From Myxocyprinus asiaticus (Eukaryota > Chordata > Actinopteri > Cypriniformes > Catostomidae), in the NCBI RefSeq assembly GCF_019703515.2, contig NC_059362.1:22938826-23002825 (forward strand): DNA of 64,000 bases, given 5' to 3'. Under the pieces are notes generated by a model. That model was not told the origin of the DNA, did not search any database, and saw only the letters and a list, made by a program, of their open reading frames with translations. Shown here in pieces: positions 31,868 to 44,035 of the stretch. Position 1 is the stretch's first letter. Each line of letters starts with the position of its first letter. Position numbers and translations under genes: made by a program.

Positions 31868-34490
31868 TTGAAATGCACCTTATTTTCATGCTGCGGCTTT
31901 CAAACAGCGCTGCCGAGTATTCAACTTGCGAATCTCCGCTCTCTTCCTAACAAAACGGACGAACTACATCTCCTCACCTGCACAAACAAGGACTTTTCAA
32001 CCTCTGCTGCCTTGTGCTTCACAGAAACCTGGCTGAGTGAAGCCATCCGGACAGCGCTTTACATCTGCCAGGCTTCCAGCTGTTCAGAGCGGATCGCATT
32101 GCGGAGTTAACGGGGAAAACAAGAGGCGGTGGAACATGCTTTTACATGAAAATTGGTGTACAGATGTAACAGCGTTAAAGAAGATGTGCTGTCCTAATTT
32201 GGAAGCGCTCTTTATTAACTGTAAGCCTTTCTACTCGCCGCGGGAGTATTCCTCGATTATTCTGGTGTGTGTGTATATCGCGCCAAACTCGTGTGTGAAC
32301 TAAGCGCTGCAACAGCTGACTGATCAAATCACAGACACAGAACAACAATACCTGGACTCAGTTAATATTATTCTTGGGGATTTTAACAAAGCAAACCTCA
32401 CACGTGAACTGCCCAAATACAGACAGCACATTACATGCCCCACCAGAGACAGAAATATACTGGATCATTGCTACACAACAATAAAGGATGCATATCGCTC
32501 TGTCCCTAGAGCAGATTTGGGACTCTCTGATCACGGTCTGGTTCATCTTCTTCCAAACTACAGATATAAATTAAAATCTGCTAAGCCTGTGGTAAGGACT
32601 GTAAAGAGATGGACCAATGAAGCAGAGCTGGAACTACAAGCCTGCTTTGACTGCACTGATTGGAATGTTTCTGAGGCTGCAGACACCAATCTGGACGAGC
32701 TCACAGATACTGTTACATCATATATCAGTTTCTGTGAGGATATGTGCATCCCTACCAGGACATACTTAACATTTAACAATGACAAACCACGGTTTACAGC
32801 AGAACTCAGGCAGCTTCGTCAGGCCAAAGAGGATGCTTACAGGGGTGGGGATAAAGTCTTGTACAATCAGGCCAGGAACACACTGAATAAGGGAATCAGA
32901 GTGGCTAAAAGAAGATACTCTGAGAAGCTGAAAAACAAGTTTTCAGCTAATGACCCTGCATCAGAGTGGAGTGGCATGAAACAACTTATGAATTACAGGA
33001 CTCCTACCCCCAACCCTGTGGTGGACCAACAACTGGCTGATGACCTGAATGTGTTCTACTGTAGATTTGAAAGGCCCAATCTCACACCCCACACTCGCTC
33101 TGACCTTCACTTTACACAAACACCAACACCTCCTGCAACCCCCCTCCTCCCCCTCCTGCTACTCAACCTGCACTTAAGATCTGTGAAGGTGATGTGTGCC
33201 ATGTCTTTCGGAAACAAAAGATAAGGAAAGCTTCAGGCCCAGATGGCATTTCACCTGCATGTCTTAAATCCTGTGCTAACCAGCTGGATCCCATCTTCAC
33301 ACTGATTTTCAATAGATCACTGGAGCAGTGTGAAGTTCCCTGCTGCTTCAAACGCTCAATCATCATTCCTGTCCCAAAGAAACCAAAAATCACAGGACTT
33401 AATGACTACATATCTGTCACCCTGACGTCTGTGGTCATGAAATCATTTGAGAGACTGGTGTTGGCCCACCTGAATGACATCACTGGACCCTTTCTATATC
33501 CACTTCAATTTGCTTATCAAGCAAACAGGTCTGTGGATGATGCAGTCAACATTGGATTGCATCATATCCTGCAACATCTGAACAGACCAGGGACATATGC
33601 AAGGTTCCTTTTTGTGGACTTCAGTTCAGTTTTCAACACCATCATCCCAGCTATTCTCCGGACTAAATTACACCAACTCTCTGTTCCCACGTCTATCTGT
33701 CAGTGGATTATCAGCTTTCTGACAGATAGGCAGCAGCTTGTGAGACAGGGGAAATTAACTTCCAGCACCTGTACAATCAGCACTGGTGCCCCCCCAGGGA
33801 TGTGTGCTCTCCCCACTACTCTTCTCCCTCTACACCAACAACTACATTGCCAAGGACCCCTCTTTCAAGCTCCTGAAGTTTGCAGATGACACCACTGTCA
33901 TCGGCCTCATCCGAGATGACGAGTGGTCTGCATACAGAAGGGAGGTTGAACAGCTGGCTGTCTGGTGCAGTCAAAACAACCTTGAGCTGAACACGCTCAA
34001 AATGGTGGAGATCATTGTGGACTTTAGGAGGAACACCCCAACACTGTCCCCCCTCACCATTCTAAACAGCACTGTTGCAGCAGTGTAGTCATTCAGGTTC
34101 CTGGGCACTACCATCTCACAGGACCTGAAGTTGGAGATCCACATTGACTCCACTGTGAAAAAAGCCCAGCAGAGGTTGTACTTCCTTCGCCAGTTGAGGA
34201 AGTTCAACCTGCCACATGCACTGCTGATACAGTTCTACTCAGCAGTCATTGAGTCTGTCCTCTGCATTTCAATATCTGTCTGGCTTGGTTCAGCTACGAA
34301 ATCGGATATCAGAAAACTACAAAGGACAGTTCGGACTGCTGAGAGGATTATTGGTTTACCCCTGCCCTCCCTTCAAGAACTATACACTTCCAGAGTGAGG
34401 AAAAAGGCTGGAAAAATCACTCTGGACCCCACTCACCCTGCACACTACCTTTTGAACTGTTGCCTTCTGGCCGATGCTTCAGAGCTCTGA
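31868..34490 (+). pseudogene. LINE endonuclease-reverse transcriptase pseudogene
   Basis: The endonuclease is split: 31868-32110 has LANLRSLPNKTDEL and CFTETWLSEA. A shift then gives GKTRGGGTCF and later ILGDFNKANL and LDHCYTT. 32517-33224 starts [20 protein letters not shown], holding the SDH catalytic block, and runs through the linker to the RT border. The RT at 33194-33889 has RKASGPDGISPACLKSC, DYISVTLTSVVMKSFERLV, FAYQANRSVDDAVN and FVDFSSVFNTI. A one-base shift in the C run near 33790 separates GCVLSPLLFSLYTNN; the FADDTT box is at about 33878-33895, and a TAG lies at about 34086. The C-terminal FLRQLRKFNLPHALLIQFYS and KKAGKITLDPTHPAH close it. The Arg-Pro of the RT entry (YRPV) reads YISV here. 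Confidence 0.8.
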
Positions 34491-34689
34491 GCACCAGAAC
34501 CGTCAGGCACAGGAACAGTTTTTTCCCTCAGACTATCCTTCTCATGAACAGTTAAAACTGCCCCATTGAGCAACAATTAATGTGCAATACACAGCTTAGT
34601 CTTTTTATATTATCCAACATATCCAACCTCTTCTGCCATTACATTCCCTTGCACTGTATATACCGATTTGTATTTAGATTTGCACTACG

Positions 34690-34824
34690 TATGTGTATGT
34701 GTGTATGTATGTATGTATGTGTGTGTCTGTGTGTATGTATGCATGTATGTATATATATATATGTGTGTATATGTGTATTTATGTATATGTATGTATGTAT
34801 ATATATATATATATATATATATAG
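34690..34824. repeat. (TATG)n/(TA)n microsatellite in LINE 3' UTR
   Basis: Mixed GTATGT and TA repeats ending in a TA run at about 34798-34823. Confidence 0.9.
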
Positions 34825-35158
34825 TCTATTGTGTATTCTATATATACTTTATTTTATTTTCAGTATTTATTTATTTTTTATTCAATTTGTAATTATTTTT
34901 TAAAAGTCTTGTTGCTGTTTTGTATTGTTGTGTACTGGAAGCTCCTGTCACCAAGACAAATTCCTTGTATGTGTAAGCATATTTGGCAAATAAAATAAAA
35001 ATTTTACAAATGTAGTTTTATTGGCATTTCTCCCAAAGACAAACTCTGCTGTGATCTATGCCATGTTGTTTTGCCGCATGACTCTATCCTTTGAAAGTTT
35101 AACCCTTTACTGACAGCGTAGAGTCTCTTGAACTGAGATCAGTCCGTTTAAATTAAAG

Positions 35159-35311
35159 ACCTGATAAGGCACGTCAGAGAGAGAGAGTGACTGAAGGAAG
35201 TGGTGTTTGAGTGTCTGGCAACACCATATTAAGAGACTGCATTTATAAGCCCAAGATTTGAGTCAGCTACACTCTCTCCCACTCTGATGCTCTGGCGTGC
35301 CTTATCAGGCC
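35159..35311. repeat. Inverted repeat with 20-bp arms
   Basis: ACCTGATAAGGCACGTCAGAG (35159-35179) pairs with CTCTGGCGTGCCTTATCAGG (35290-35309) with one mismatch, over a spacer of about 110 bp. No flanking direct repeat was seen. Confidence 0.7.
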
Positions 35312-36442
35312 TCCCTCCGCCATCACTATAATGAGAGACAGGTGTTAGAATAATTACAACCCAGGTGACGAGCCTTACCACTGTCCCTCTCCCGCAGACA
35401 GACACATGACCACGCCCCACCATGCCACACACAGTTTAATCCATATGCTAATACATTCACACACATACACACACTCAATAACACTCATGCTCAAGGGTCC
35501 ATCTCATGTGGATTGAGGGTGTGTGTGTTTGTGGTTTGGTTTGGCAGTAAGGCAGAATTTCATACTGGATCATTGGTGAAATATCTGTTAGCAATGCCAG
35601 TTTCTAGTCCTACAGAACAGCCCTGCAAAATACTGATGACATCTCACTAAATATGCTTTATGTCCATGTCTTACTCCAGAGAACACACACACACATACAG
35701 AGCCCTTGCTCTTACCCCTGTTCATATTTCATTTCAGCTAGCAGGGGTCAACATAGCATACACATTCATATGCACACACATACTATCTTATAAAAACACA
35801 GAGAGTGCAGTTCACATTTCACTCATGAACATTACACTCAGGGACTGAGCCAGAGGATTCGGCCTCAGATCACATTATACACACTTCACTGCCCTCATCG
35901 GCTAATTAGTACAGCATGTCTGATTACACACATACACTCACTTTACTGATGCATGCTGCAGAGTTGTATTTAAACAGCCTGCAAACTCAAAAAGTTCATA
36001 CTCATTTTTGTTTTTAATGTTTAAGTCCACTCAAAACTGGACTTCAAAAAGTTGGTCTCTGGGTTCACATAGTTATGGAAAGCTTGGAAAATCAACATGG
36101 TCATGGACAGGACATTTTTGTTTTAAATTTGTTAGCAAGCCATAGTGATGTTTGATTTGTGATCGTTCTTTTGAGTCAGTTATACCGATTCATTTGAAAT
36201 TCGAAATTGGTCTGGCTTTAAATTTGAGCTCACCTCCTATCCAACATTTTTTTTTTCTTTTTTTTTTTAAGAAAAGAAATGTCTATGAACAAATTTAGTT
36301 ACTCATTCCATACTTATTTAAGCAATATGAATGACTGATGTATGTCAATAACCTAAAATACTGTACGTTTCCCTCGTCTCGTTCCAAACCCCAAAGTTTT
36401 CTTTCTTCTGTGGTATGCAAAGATGTTTTACTATTAAAATTA
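35312..36442. other. Non-coding stretch
   Basis: AC-rich patches and a T run near 36247-36270. No gene or element end is recognised. Confidence 0.5.
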
Positions 36443-36560
36443 TGGTTAGGTTTAGGGTTTGGGTAAGGCTTTAGACTTTATGGCGAGTTTTAGGTTTGTT
36501 TTAGGGGTTAAACTTTATTAGGGTTAGGTTAGAGACCAGGTTAGTTTAGGGTTAGGGTTA
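36443..36560. repeat. Degenerate TTAGGG-like low-complexity tract
   Basis: GGTTAGGTTTAGGGTTTGGG and later GTTTAGGGTTAGGGTTA recur with irregular spacing. It is not a regular telomere array. Confidence 0.6.
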
Positions 36561-37437
36561 TAGAGGGAAATTCTGAAACTGCGTTGGAAATACATTGGTC
36601 AAGAAGTGTGGGAACCTTGTGGTGTTTTCCCATTTTCCTAGAACAAAAATATTCTGTGTTTTAAATCTTCAGTATATATTTACATGTATATACTGTAGTA
36701 TGGTCTGAGTAGTTGTGTGTTCATTTGTGGACACGTTTATGCTATTAAAACTGACTGGGATTAGTTCATCGATATAGGGCAAATTCTTGCAGCCAGAAAT
36801 ACTTGATGAATATACAGTCTAATTTGTATTAAGAGAATCCATGGTCAGATCCTGCAAATAAAAATATTTACAGTCCGATCTATAGCAAAAGAGAATGCAC
36901 GGTCAGATCTTTGGTGCGAAAGAGAGTATTGTCTTATTTTTAAAGTAGTTTAACAAAATGTATGTTATGATCTCTGTTTCCCAAAGACTCTCAGTCATTT
37001 TTATCATTTCTCACACCTCAGTTAAATAAACACCAACATGTCTCTCAAACTGTGAGAACGAAGTAAACTGAGTTTGTTTGTTTTGAAATCAGGACAGAAA
37101 GTATTGAGAAATAGCACAACAGAGTCTTTCTCAGAGCTTGCGTGTTTCATGGGACTGTGCTTACGTTTAGAAGAGAGGGATGTTGGGAAGAAAGGAAGGT
37201 AAGAGAGAGGGAGGAAATGGAAGGATGGAGTGCGAGATAGAAATAGATAGTGAGAAAGGGAGTGAGGCAGAGGAAATCGAGAAGGAGAGGGCATTTGTAT
37301 AGAGAGGCACATCTGGGCCGCATAGTGCTTGGACATATTTCTTTCCTTTTTTTGTGTTGTAAAAAGAGAGAAGTTGGACGAAGCAAGGCTGACGTTAATC
37401 TCCCTGAGGAAAATTAAATAAAACAACCCAATTTTAC

Positions 37438-37440
<3 letters not shown>
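36561..37440. other. Non-coding stretch
   Basis: Purine-rich GAGA-like sequence at 37170-37290 explains a long minus-strand frame. No gene is recognised. Confidence 0.5.

Positions 37441-37514
<74 letters not shown>
37441..37514. repeat. Compound (GT)n-(GCGT)n microsatellite
   Basis: About 18 GT units change to about nine GCGT/CGTG units. Confidence 0.95.
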
Positions 37515-37516
<2 letters not shown>

Positions 37517-38702
37517 GCTGGCTTGCATTACATGTTAGTGTGGGGGTGGACAGAATAAATTTACCACCGGTCGCCCTGCACCCAGATTCTTGGAGCCACA
37601 GTGCCCCCTTGTGATTCAATAAAAGTTAACTTCAGGATATCACTTAAACATTCCTATAAGCTGTCTAACCCATACCTATATTGCCCTTGTTCCTGTGGAT
37701 GTTGTGTTGGTGTTCTCATAAAAAAAAAACAAAAAAAAAAACAATTGTGTGTATTTTAGTAGATATGTATTTATTTGTAGCCGTGTGACTATGTCTTTTT
37801 CATTTTTAAGCTTCATTATGTGTACAGTTATATTCATAGTTATTTTTAAGACCATTTCAGCAGCGTTGACTCTACCTGTTTTAGCCTGCAGGGGGTGTAA
37901 GTATTAAACTCATCTTCCTAAAGTCTGCTAGTTCTTTGTTAGAGCAGAATTAGCCAGTTAACACATAGGAAGTGGCAAGTGTTATTTTCATCACAAACAG
38001 TTACTGTTCAGTGGATGAATAATGCATCAAAAACATCTAGAACTTATCTGAGACTATTTTAATTGGACTTTTTACATCTGACTCTGATTTAAAGTTTGTC
38101 TGTAGTCAAAGAATTTCAGAAAATGTCAAGAATTAAAGGAAGTTTAAAAATGCCAATTACTGTAATAACATATTTATAATACGTTAACAACTACTGCATT
38201 TTACATTCAAACTGTGGATGTGTGCACACTCAAGAACACTAGTGTATTTAAATGCTTTTCTATGAACGTAAACAGAGGCTCTTAAATCAATTGACGCTAG
38301 TCCTCCTCTGCTACCTGTCCCATAATGTACTGGGGTATTTTTTGTATGCTTTAACTCTCATGTTGAGCAAAGATTGAGAGAGTCAGAAAGAAATGGAGAC
38401 ACTGCAGATGGATGGATAAATGAACACAGAAAAGGAGAGGCTTTTAGTTATGATACAGTGTGGAACAAGACAGGATGTCATAAACATGTCTTTCAATGTT
38501 GTCTCAAAGGACACACTGTGTGTTCATTTGGATTTTCAACACCCATCTCTCTAACACTCACTCATACAGTGGTGTATGTTTGTGTGTCTTTGTGATATGC
38601 TTGTTGCACTCCAGGACCACATGTTTTTTGTTTTGTTTTTTTCTGGGTAATAAAGGGAATTCCAGGTGTCATTTAACCCAGAGGGGAAAAAGCATTTCCC
38701 TC

Positions 38703-38705
<3 letters not shown>
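37515..38705. other. Non-coding stretch
   Basis: An A-rich interruption lies at 37721-37743. No gene is visible; small frames at 38374-38595 show no motifs. Confidence 0.5.

Positions 38706-38779
<74 letters not shown>
38706..38779. repeat. (CA)n microsatellite
   Basis: About 37 CA units. Confidence 0.97.
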
Positions 38780-38781
<2 letters not shown>

Positions 38782-38960
38782 ATTCATGTAGTGGACCAAA
38801 AGATACAAAGCAGTTACTTCTTCATCCTCGATACTTAATCACTACACGGGGGCAATGCAGGAAACCTCACTTAAAACTCAAGTTCCTCTCATGCTGATTG
38901 GGGTATGAATGCCTCAAAAACAACTCTCACTTTGCTGATGAAAGAAAATAAATACTAATC

Positions 38961-39110
38961 TACATTTATTCATTTAGCAGATGCTTTTATCCAAAGTGTC
39001 TTAAAAAATGAGGAAGGGTACAACATAAGCAATTCATCTTGGAGACAGTAACATGAAAAGTGCTGCATTACAAAGTTTCAATTGCATTAGAGAAGTACTA
39101 ACCAAGACAG
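38961..39110 (-). mobile_element. L2 LINE 3' tail fragment
   Basis: TACATTTATTCATTTAGCAG and ATGCTTTTATCCAAAG are the reverse complement of the L2 end (compare 11390-11430). Downstream GTGCTGCATTACAAAGTTTC is shared with the fragment at 43321-44035. It leads into an (ATT)n tract. Confidence 0.75.
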
Positions 39111-39130
39111 AGATTAGAGTTCAACAAGAA

Positions 39131-39175
<45 letters not shown>
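39131..39175. repeat. (ATT)n microsatellite
   Basis: About 15 ATT units. Confidence 0.95.
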
Positions 39176-39176
<1 letters not shown>

Positions 39177-39271
39177 GTGTATTTATTAATTTGAGTGTAT
39201 GGTCAAGTGCTCACGAAAAAGTTGTGTCTTTAGTGTATTTTCTTTTTTTTTTTTATAGTTGTTTTTATAAT

Positions 39272-39412
39272 TTAAAGGGATCATTCACCCAAAAATGAAA
39301 CTTCTGTCATCATTTACTCACTCTTATGTTGTTCCAAACCGCTTTGACTTTGATTCTTCAGTGAAACACAAAATTAGATGTTAGGGAGAATTTTAGCCTC
39401 AGTCTCCTTTTA
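39272..39412. mobile_element. Left part of a short inverted-repeat element
   Basis: It starts TTAAAGGGATCATTCACCCA and continues ATTTACTCACTC and TTGTTCCAAACC as in the complete copy at 17982-18214. The right arm is missing. Confidence 0.7.
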
Positions 39413-39463
39413 TTTTAATTTAAAAAGTAACAGTAAAAAGATGCTATGCAAATGAGAGGTGAC

Positions 39464-39520
<57 letters not shown>

Positions 39521-39741
39521 AGTATGTATATATGTAAGTCGTTGTTTTAGTTCAACAGGTGTTTTTTGTTTGTTTGTTTGTTTGTTTGTTTGTTTTTACT
39601 TTACAGTAATTATTTCTGTTTTTTCAAGACAATGTGATCTTTCCTTGCACTGTGTCATGTGTACAAATGTCCAAATCTATCTACTCAGACAGGCTCCTAA
39701 TAGGTCTTGAATAATCCACACACACACACACACACACACAC
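39464..39741. repeat. Cluster of microsatellites: (AT)n(AC)n, (TGTT)n, (CA)n
   Basis: AT at 39464-39489 runs into AC to 39513. TGTT units lie at 39563-39594 and CA at 39717-39741. Confidence 0.9.
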
Positions 39742-41961
39742 AAACATTTGAGTGTATTGCTTTAATTATGCAAAAACTCAATACAATTATTTTCAGCCTA
39801 AAAACTCCATGCAGATACTTCCAAAGAACATGTGTGATCAGATGTCAATTTTTTCATTGGAGTTTTTCCTATAGGGGGCGATCAAACCACATTAGACAAA
39901 ACAAGTCTAGGTTGTCTCATGTTCTTTAAGTTCATTAAGTAGCACTGTTTAAATGGTATTTGAATACTTAACATAATGTTTCTTTGATAGAATTCTGCAA
40001 TAAAATGGACATTTTTTAATTTATGTTATTAATGTGACAGCATCATAATGTTGCGGTGATGACATTGTGATAAGAAGTACACTCAAAGTACCAAGTCTTA
40101 AAACCTGAGCATGATAATAAATGTTTCATTTACAACATATAATGGGGGACTTTGGACTTTCGGATATGGGTCACAGGCTGAAAAGTGTTTCATCGGGCAT
40201 CTCTAATCAGGAAAGTGTTTGTATGTGGCCTTGATTAATAATTATTGTGTCATATTCTTATGGGTACTAGATATCTAATTGCCACTTTCATGATATTTGC
40301 ACTGTAATTATTTTGCACTGGTAAACAGAGGACAGCTGTTAAGAACATAAATATTAATGTACATGTAAAAGACTATGCCAAATTCTGCCCATGAACTATT
40401 CAAAACTATTCTATCTCTTTCTTCTGTGTGTACAGTATTTATTGCTCTTCCACACGCTCACAAACTCTTCATTGTGCTACAAGTCTCTGACCTTCATCCA
40501 GGCCCATTTAAATGATAAAATTAAGTTTTTAAACTGCAACTCCATTGGCTTGCTGTAGTCCATGGTTGAAACTCTCATAGCTGAGGAATTTGCCCTGTCC
40601 GTCTGTGTTTAAAGACATTAATATACATTTTTAAACAGACCCCAATGACAGCATTCCTGTTGCTTGAATCTGTTATATGGTAGATGGGAGTTTGTGTGTG
40701 TGTGGAAGGATCAATCTCCAGGTTATGTAAGAAACTCATAACATGCCTTGCATACTGATAGCAATATGGTTTATGATATTGTCCAGCATTTGTGCAGAAC
40801 ACTGCTCAGACACACACACACACAAACACACACTCACACATAATTGCACTCACACTTAACTGGCCATTCAGTCATGTTCTTTTCACATATTCGAAGAGCC
40901 ATTGCGAAGCGGCAGTTTCCCCCCATCTCGTATATACAGTGTTTAAAATAAAAATGAAGCTTCCTTGAAGTTGTCTCATAGCTCAGTCAGGGCTTGACAT
41001 TAAGGCTTGTCCGGAAAACTGGGACAGCATAAAACCTAACTCTAATCCCTAATCCTAACCCTAACCCTACCCTTACTCCTAAACCTACACGTACCTCAAC
41101 CTCAGTAGCAGCAAATGTGGGCATTTTGCAGAACAACATGTAGTTACACAGTAAATACATAGTCTTGTATGTATTTAATGTTAGTACATAGTAGATAAGG
41201 CCACCTAATATAAAGTGTGACCAAAAGTCTTGCTACACATGTGCACTGGAATCAACATCAATCAATTAACAGCTTTTACTTCAAGTATTCTCCATGTCCA
41301 GCACAAGTACACAATAGTGCTAGCTACTGTACATGCACACACTGGAATCAAAATCCGATGCTTTTTCTTCAAGTAAACAAACATCTGTGTAAAAGATATG
41401 TTTGAGTACTTTGACTATTGCTCTTGGCAGCAGTAATTCATCAAATAATGAAGAAGAGCATTTTAACTAGGCATATTAGCATTTTTAAGAACCGATTTGA
41501 GTAGCTGCAGTAGTTCTGCATCTTCTACAACCATCTGGCAGAGATGGAAAGTTTGTTTGTATGGGCGTGTGTGTGTGTGTTTTTGTGTGTAGGAGCTTCA
41601 TAGCGTGACCTGCCATAATTGTGGCTGTGTGCTAAAAATACTGCATACTGCCTTTGTCTCAGATCTATACTTCCTATCAAACTTGATAGCCTTGAAATAA
41701 TACAGCTGTTGAAATCACATATCCACAACACACGCAACTCCAGTTATGGAGGAAGCAAACCATCTAAAGGCTGCGGTAAACACTCAGCCAAGGCAAATTT
41801 GCTACAATTGGAACCAATTTTGTTTGGTGTGTGGAACTGTGTTTTATATGTTTTCAAGATAGAGAGATTGTATATTATTAGGGGTCACGCACTGAAGGTG
41901 TGTACTGTAGGCACCGACTGTTTAAGTTTTAAAATTCTTATTCCTCCATAATTGTAGTCAA
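39742..41961. other. Non-coding stretch
   Basis: It contains a CCCTAA-like irregular tract at about 41040-41090 and small CA tracts at about 40810. No gene or element termini are recognised. Confidence 0.45.
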
Positions 41962-42380
41962 TAGGGATGTGCCAGAGTGGTCGACTAATCGACTAGTCAT
42001 TCAACAACCAACTAGTCGATAAGTGGGGTCGACTACTAACATTAATAGTTTTAGTGGTGGTGATTTTAATGGGATACTCAAGTTAATTTGGAGTCACAAC
42101 TTCTCGGAGAGCGTTTTTGCGTGATGATAGCTCAGTAAAACCCTCTGCAAGTAGTTTCGTCTCTTTATGCTTTAGGTTTAGTCTTTTTATGCGCTGTTGT
42201 TATAGCAAAGTGACGCATCAACAATATATTTCAAGTCGATCACTGTCGGTCGCTAAATCCTCTGCTGTGAGTAATATTCTCCTATTGGTGAGGTGCTATG
42301 CAGAGATTAAAGTCTTTTGCTGATTCTATCTGACACTGCTTAAATAAATAGTTGCAGTAAAAAAAAAATTAAAAAAAAGG
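41962..42380. mobile_element. One-ended copy related to the hAT-type element at 16296
   Basis: It begins TAGGGATGTGCCAGAGTGGTCGACTAATCGACTAGTC, sharing the TAGGGATGTGC end and GTCGACT subterminal motifs. No GCACATCCCTA partner follows, so the right end is lost. The right limit is arbitrary, near an A-rich run. Confidence 0.6.
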
Positions 42381-42942
42381 TTTAAACTGCTTGATGTCAT
42401 GAACTAGATTTTTTTGAATGCACAGTGAGGATCACCCTAAAGCACTCTGGATACATTGAAACATGTCATTCTGCATTCAGGAAGTGCATAAGCGTTTCCA
42501 TTCCACTTTGTATTGGAGCCTTTCTTATTTCTGACTTTTCATATTTTTATAGCTTTGTGCAATTTGATGTTATATTTATTCAGCCTATTTATTTGTTGAA
42601 TATCCATTAGTTACCATGTTGAAATGCTGCACTCAGCGTCCATATACCCGTCTGATATGTATCTGATCTGAGTCACATGAACACTTCCACTGAAACCTTT
42701 TAGCGCAAACATAGTAAGCTCAAAATTTTGGCTGCTTATAACTTTGTTTTACCATTTGGCCTAGAAACATATATTTTTTTTTTATCTTCTGTTTCCTTGG
42801 CTGATATCATATTCGATGAATCTCACTCTGAGTCCCACCCACTATTGTCAGCCACCTTGGATTTTCAAAACCATACTTTTTTAAACACATTCCACAGCTT
42901 TCATCAGAGCTTCAGCAAATTTGTGTCAGATCATCTTCAAAT
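42381..42942. other. Non-coding stretch
   Basis: AT-rich sequence, no feature recognised. Confidence 0.5.
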
Positions 42943-43150
42943 TTAAGGGATAGTTCACCCAAAATGAAAACTCATTAATTATTTACTCATGTTATTCTAA
43001 ACCAATTTGACTTTCTTTATTATTTTTCGGTACAAAAATGGAGAAATTTTGAAAAAATATTCTGTTCGCTGTTTTCATATAATGGCAGTGGATGATGACC
43101 ACCTCTTCAAGCTTTAAAAAGGTACAAAATTGTTTCATAGAACTCCACTT
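42943..43150. mobile_element. Partial short inverted-repeat element
   Basis: TTAAGGGATAGTTCACCCAA is followed by diverged family sequence (TTTACTCATGTTATTCTAAACC, TTGACTTTCTTTA). The right terminus is absent. Confidence 0.65.
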
Positions 43151-43320
43151 CATACATATAAGGCTGGGAATAGAAATGCATGTTGTCTTCGACTTCAAAT
43201 GTTTTATAAGTTTGGTTCTCTGGTTTGTGTGCAGCAGTGTTGTGTTCTGTTGTGAATATCGCTGTGGAGGTCCGGTAGCACCAAAAACAAAGCGAGTAAT
43301 TTGTTAGATCTGTGAATTAT

Positions 43321-44035
43321 ACATTTATTCATTTGCATTTATTCATTTGGCAGATGCTTTTACCCAAAGTAACTTACAAAAGAGGAAGAATACAAAATAA
43401 GTGATTTATCTTAAGGAGACAGTAGTTCGAAAAGTGCTGCATTACAAAGTTTCAATTGCATCAGAAAAATATATGTTGGTACGAATAGGCATCGCTCATT
43501 TGCAGACTGCAGCCTTCTGGTGGGGATGTAACTCTGCAGAAATTGTTTTAGATAAGCTGGATCAGACCCAGTGACTGTTCTGTATGCCAGCATCAGAGCC
43601 TTGAACTTGATACGTGCAGCAGCTGGCAGACAGCAGCCAGTGTAGAGAGAAAAGTAGGGGTGTAACATGCGCTCTCTTGGGTTCTTTGAAGACCAGACAT
43701 GCTGCAGCATTCTGGATCATTTACAAAGGCCTAACTGCACATGCAGGAAGGACGGATAAGAGAGCATTAAAGTAGTCCAGTCTAGATATAACAAGATACT
43801 GAACAAGGAGTTGTGTAGCATGTTTAGAGGGGAAGGGTCTTTTCTTCCTAATGTCGTAGAGTGTAACTCTACATGATCAGGCTTTTTTTTTTAAATGTGG
43901 TCAGTGAAATTGAGTTGGTTGTCGATGGTTACCCCTAGATTTCTGACCATTTTGGAAGGTGTTATTGTAGATGAACCCAGTTGAACGGTGATGATGTGCT
44001 CAAAAGTAGGGTTGCCTGGAAATACGAGGAGCTAA
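43321..44035 (-). mobile_element. 5'-truncated L2 LINE, minus strand
   Basis: The 3' tail lies at 43321-43360. The frame 43710-43411 encodes the L2 C-terminus (IKFKALMLAYRTVTGSDPAYL). Further upstream on the minus strand, 44035-43860 matches the RT end region at about 10540-10680 of the L2 copy (GGTTACCCCTAGATTTC is the reverse complement of the L2 block). Truncated and interrupted. Confidence 0.8.

Larger units (their letters stand above)
31861..35005 (+). mobile_element. Second LINE of the APE endonuclease-RT group
   Basis: Endonuclease and RT pieces at 31868-34490 resemble those at 22.3-24.9 kb in order and motifs. The 3' part has a TATG/TA-rich tract and ends in CCTTGTATGTGTAAGCATATTTGGCAAATAAAAT, a classical LINE 3' end. 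The 5' limit is near the first recognisable coding sequence, so the copy may be 5' truncated. Confidence 0.8.

Noticed and set aside
36443..36560. Interstitial telomere array
   Set aside because: TTAGGG-like words are irregular and mixed with TTTAGG/GGTTTG. It looks like low-complexity repeat sequence, as at 41040-41090 and 25927-25950.
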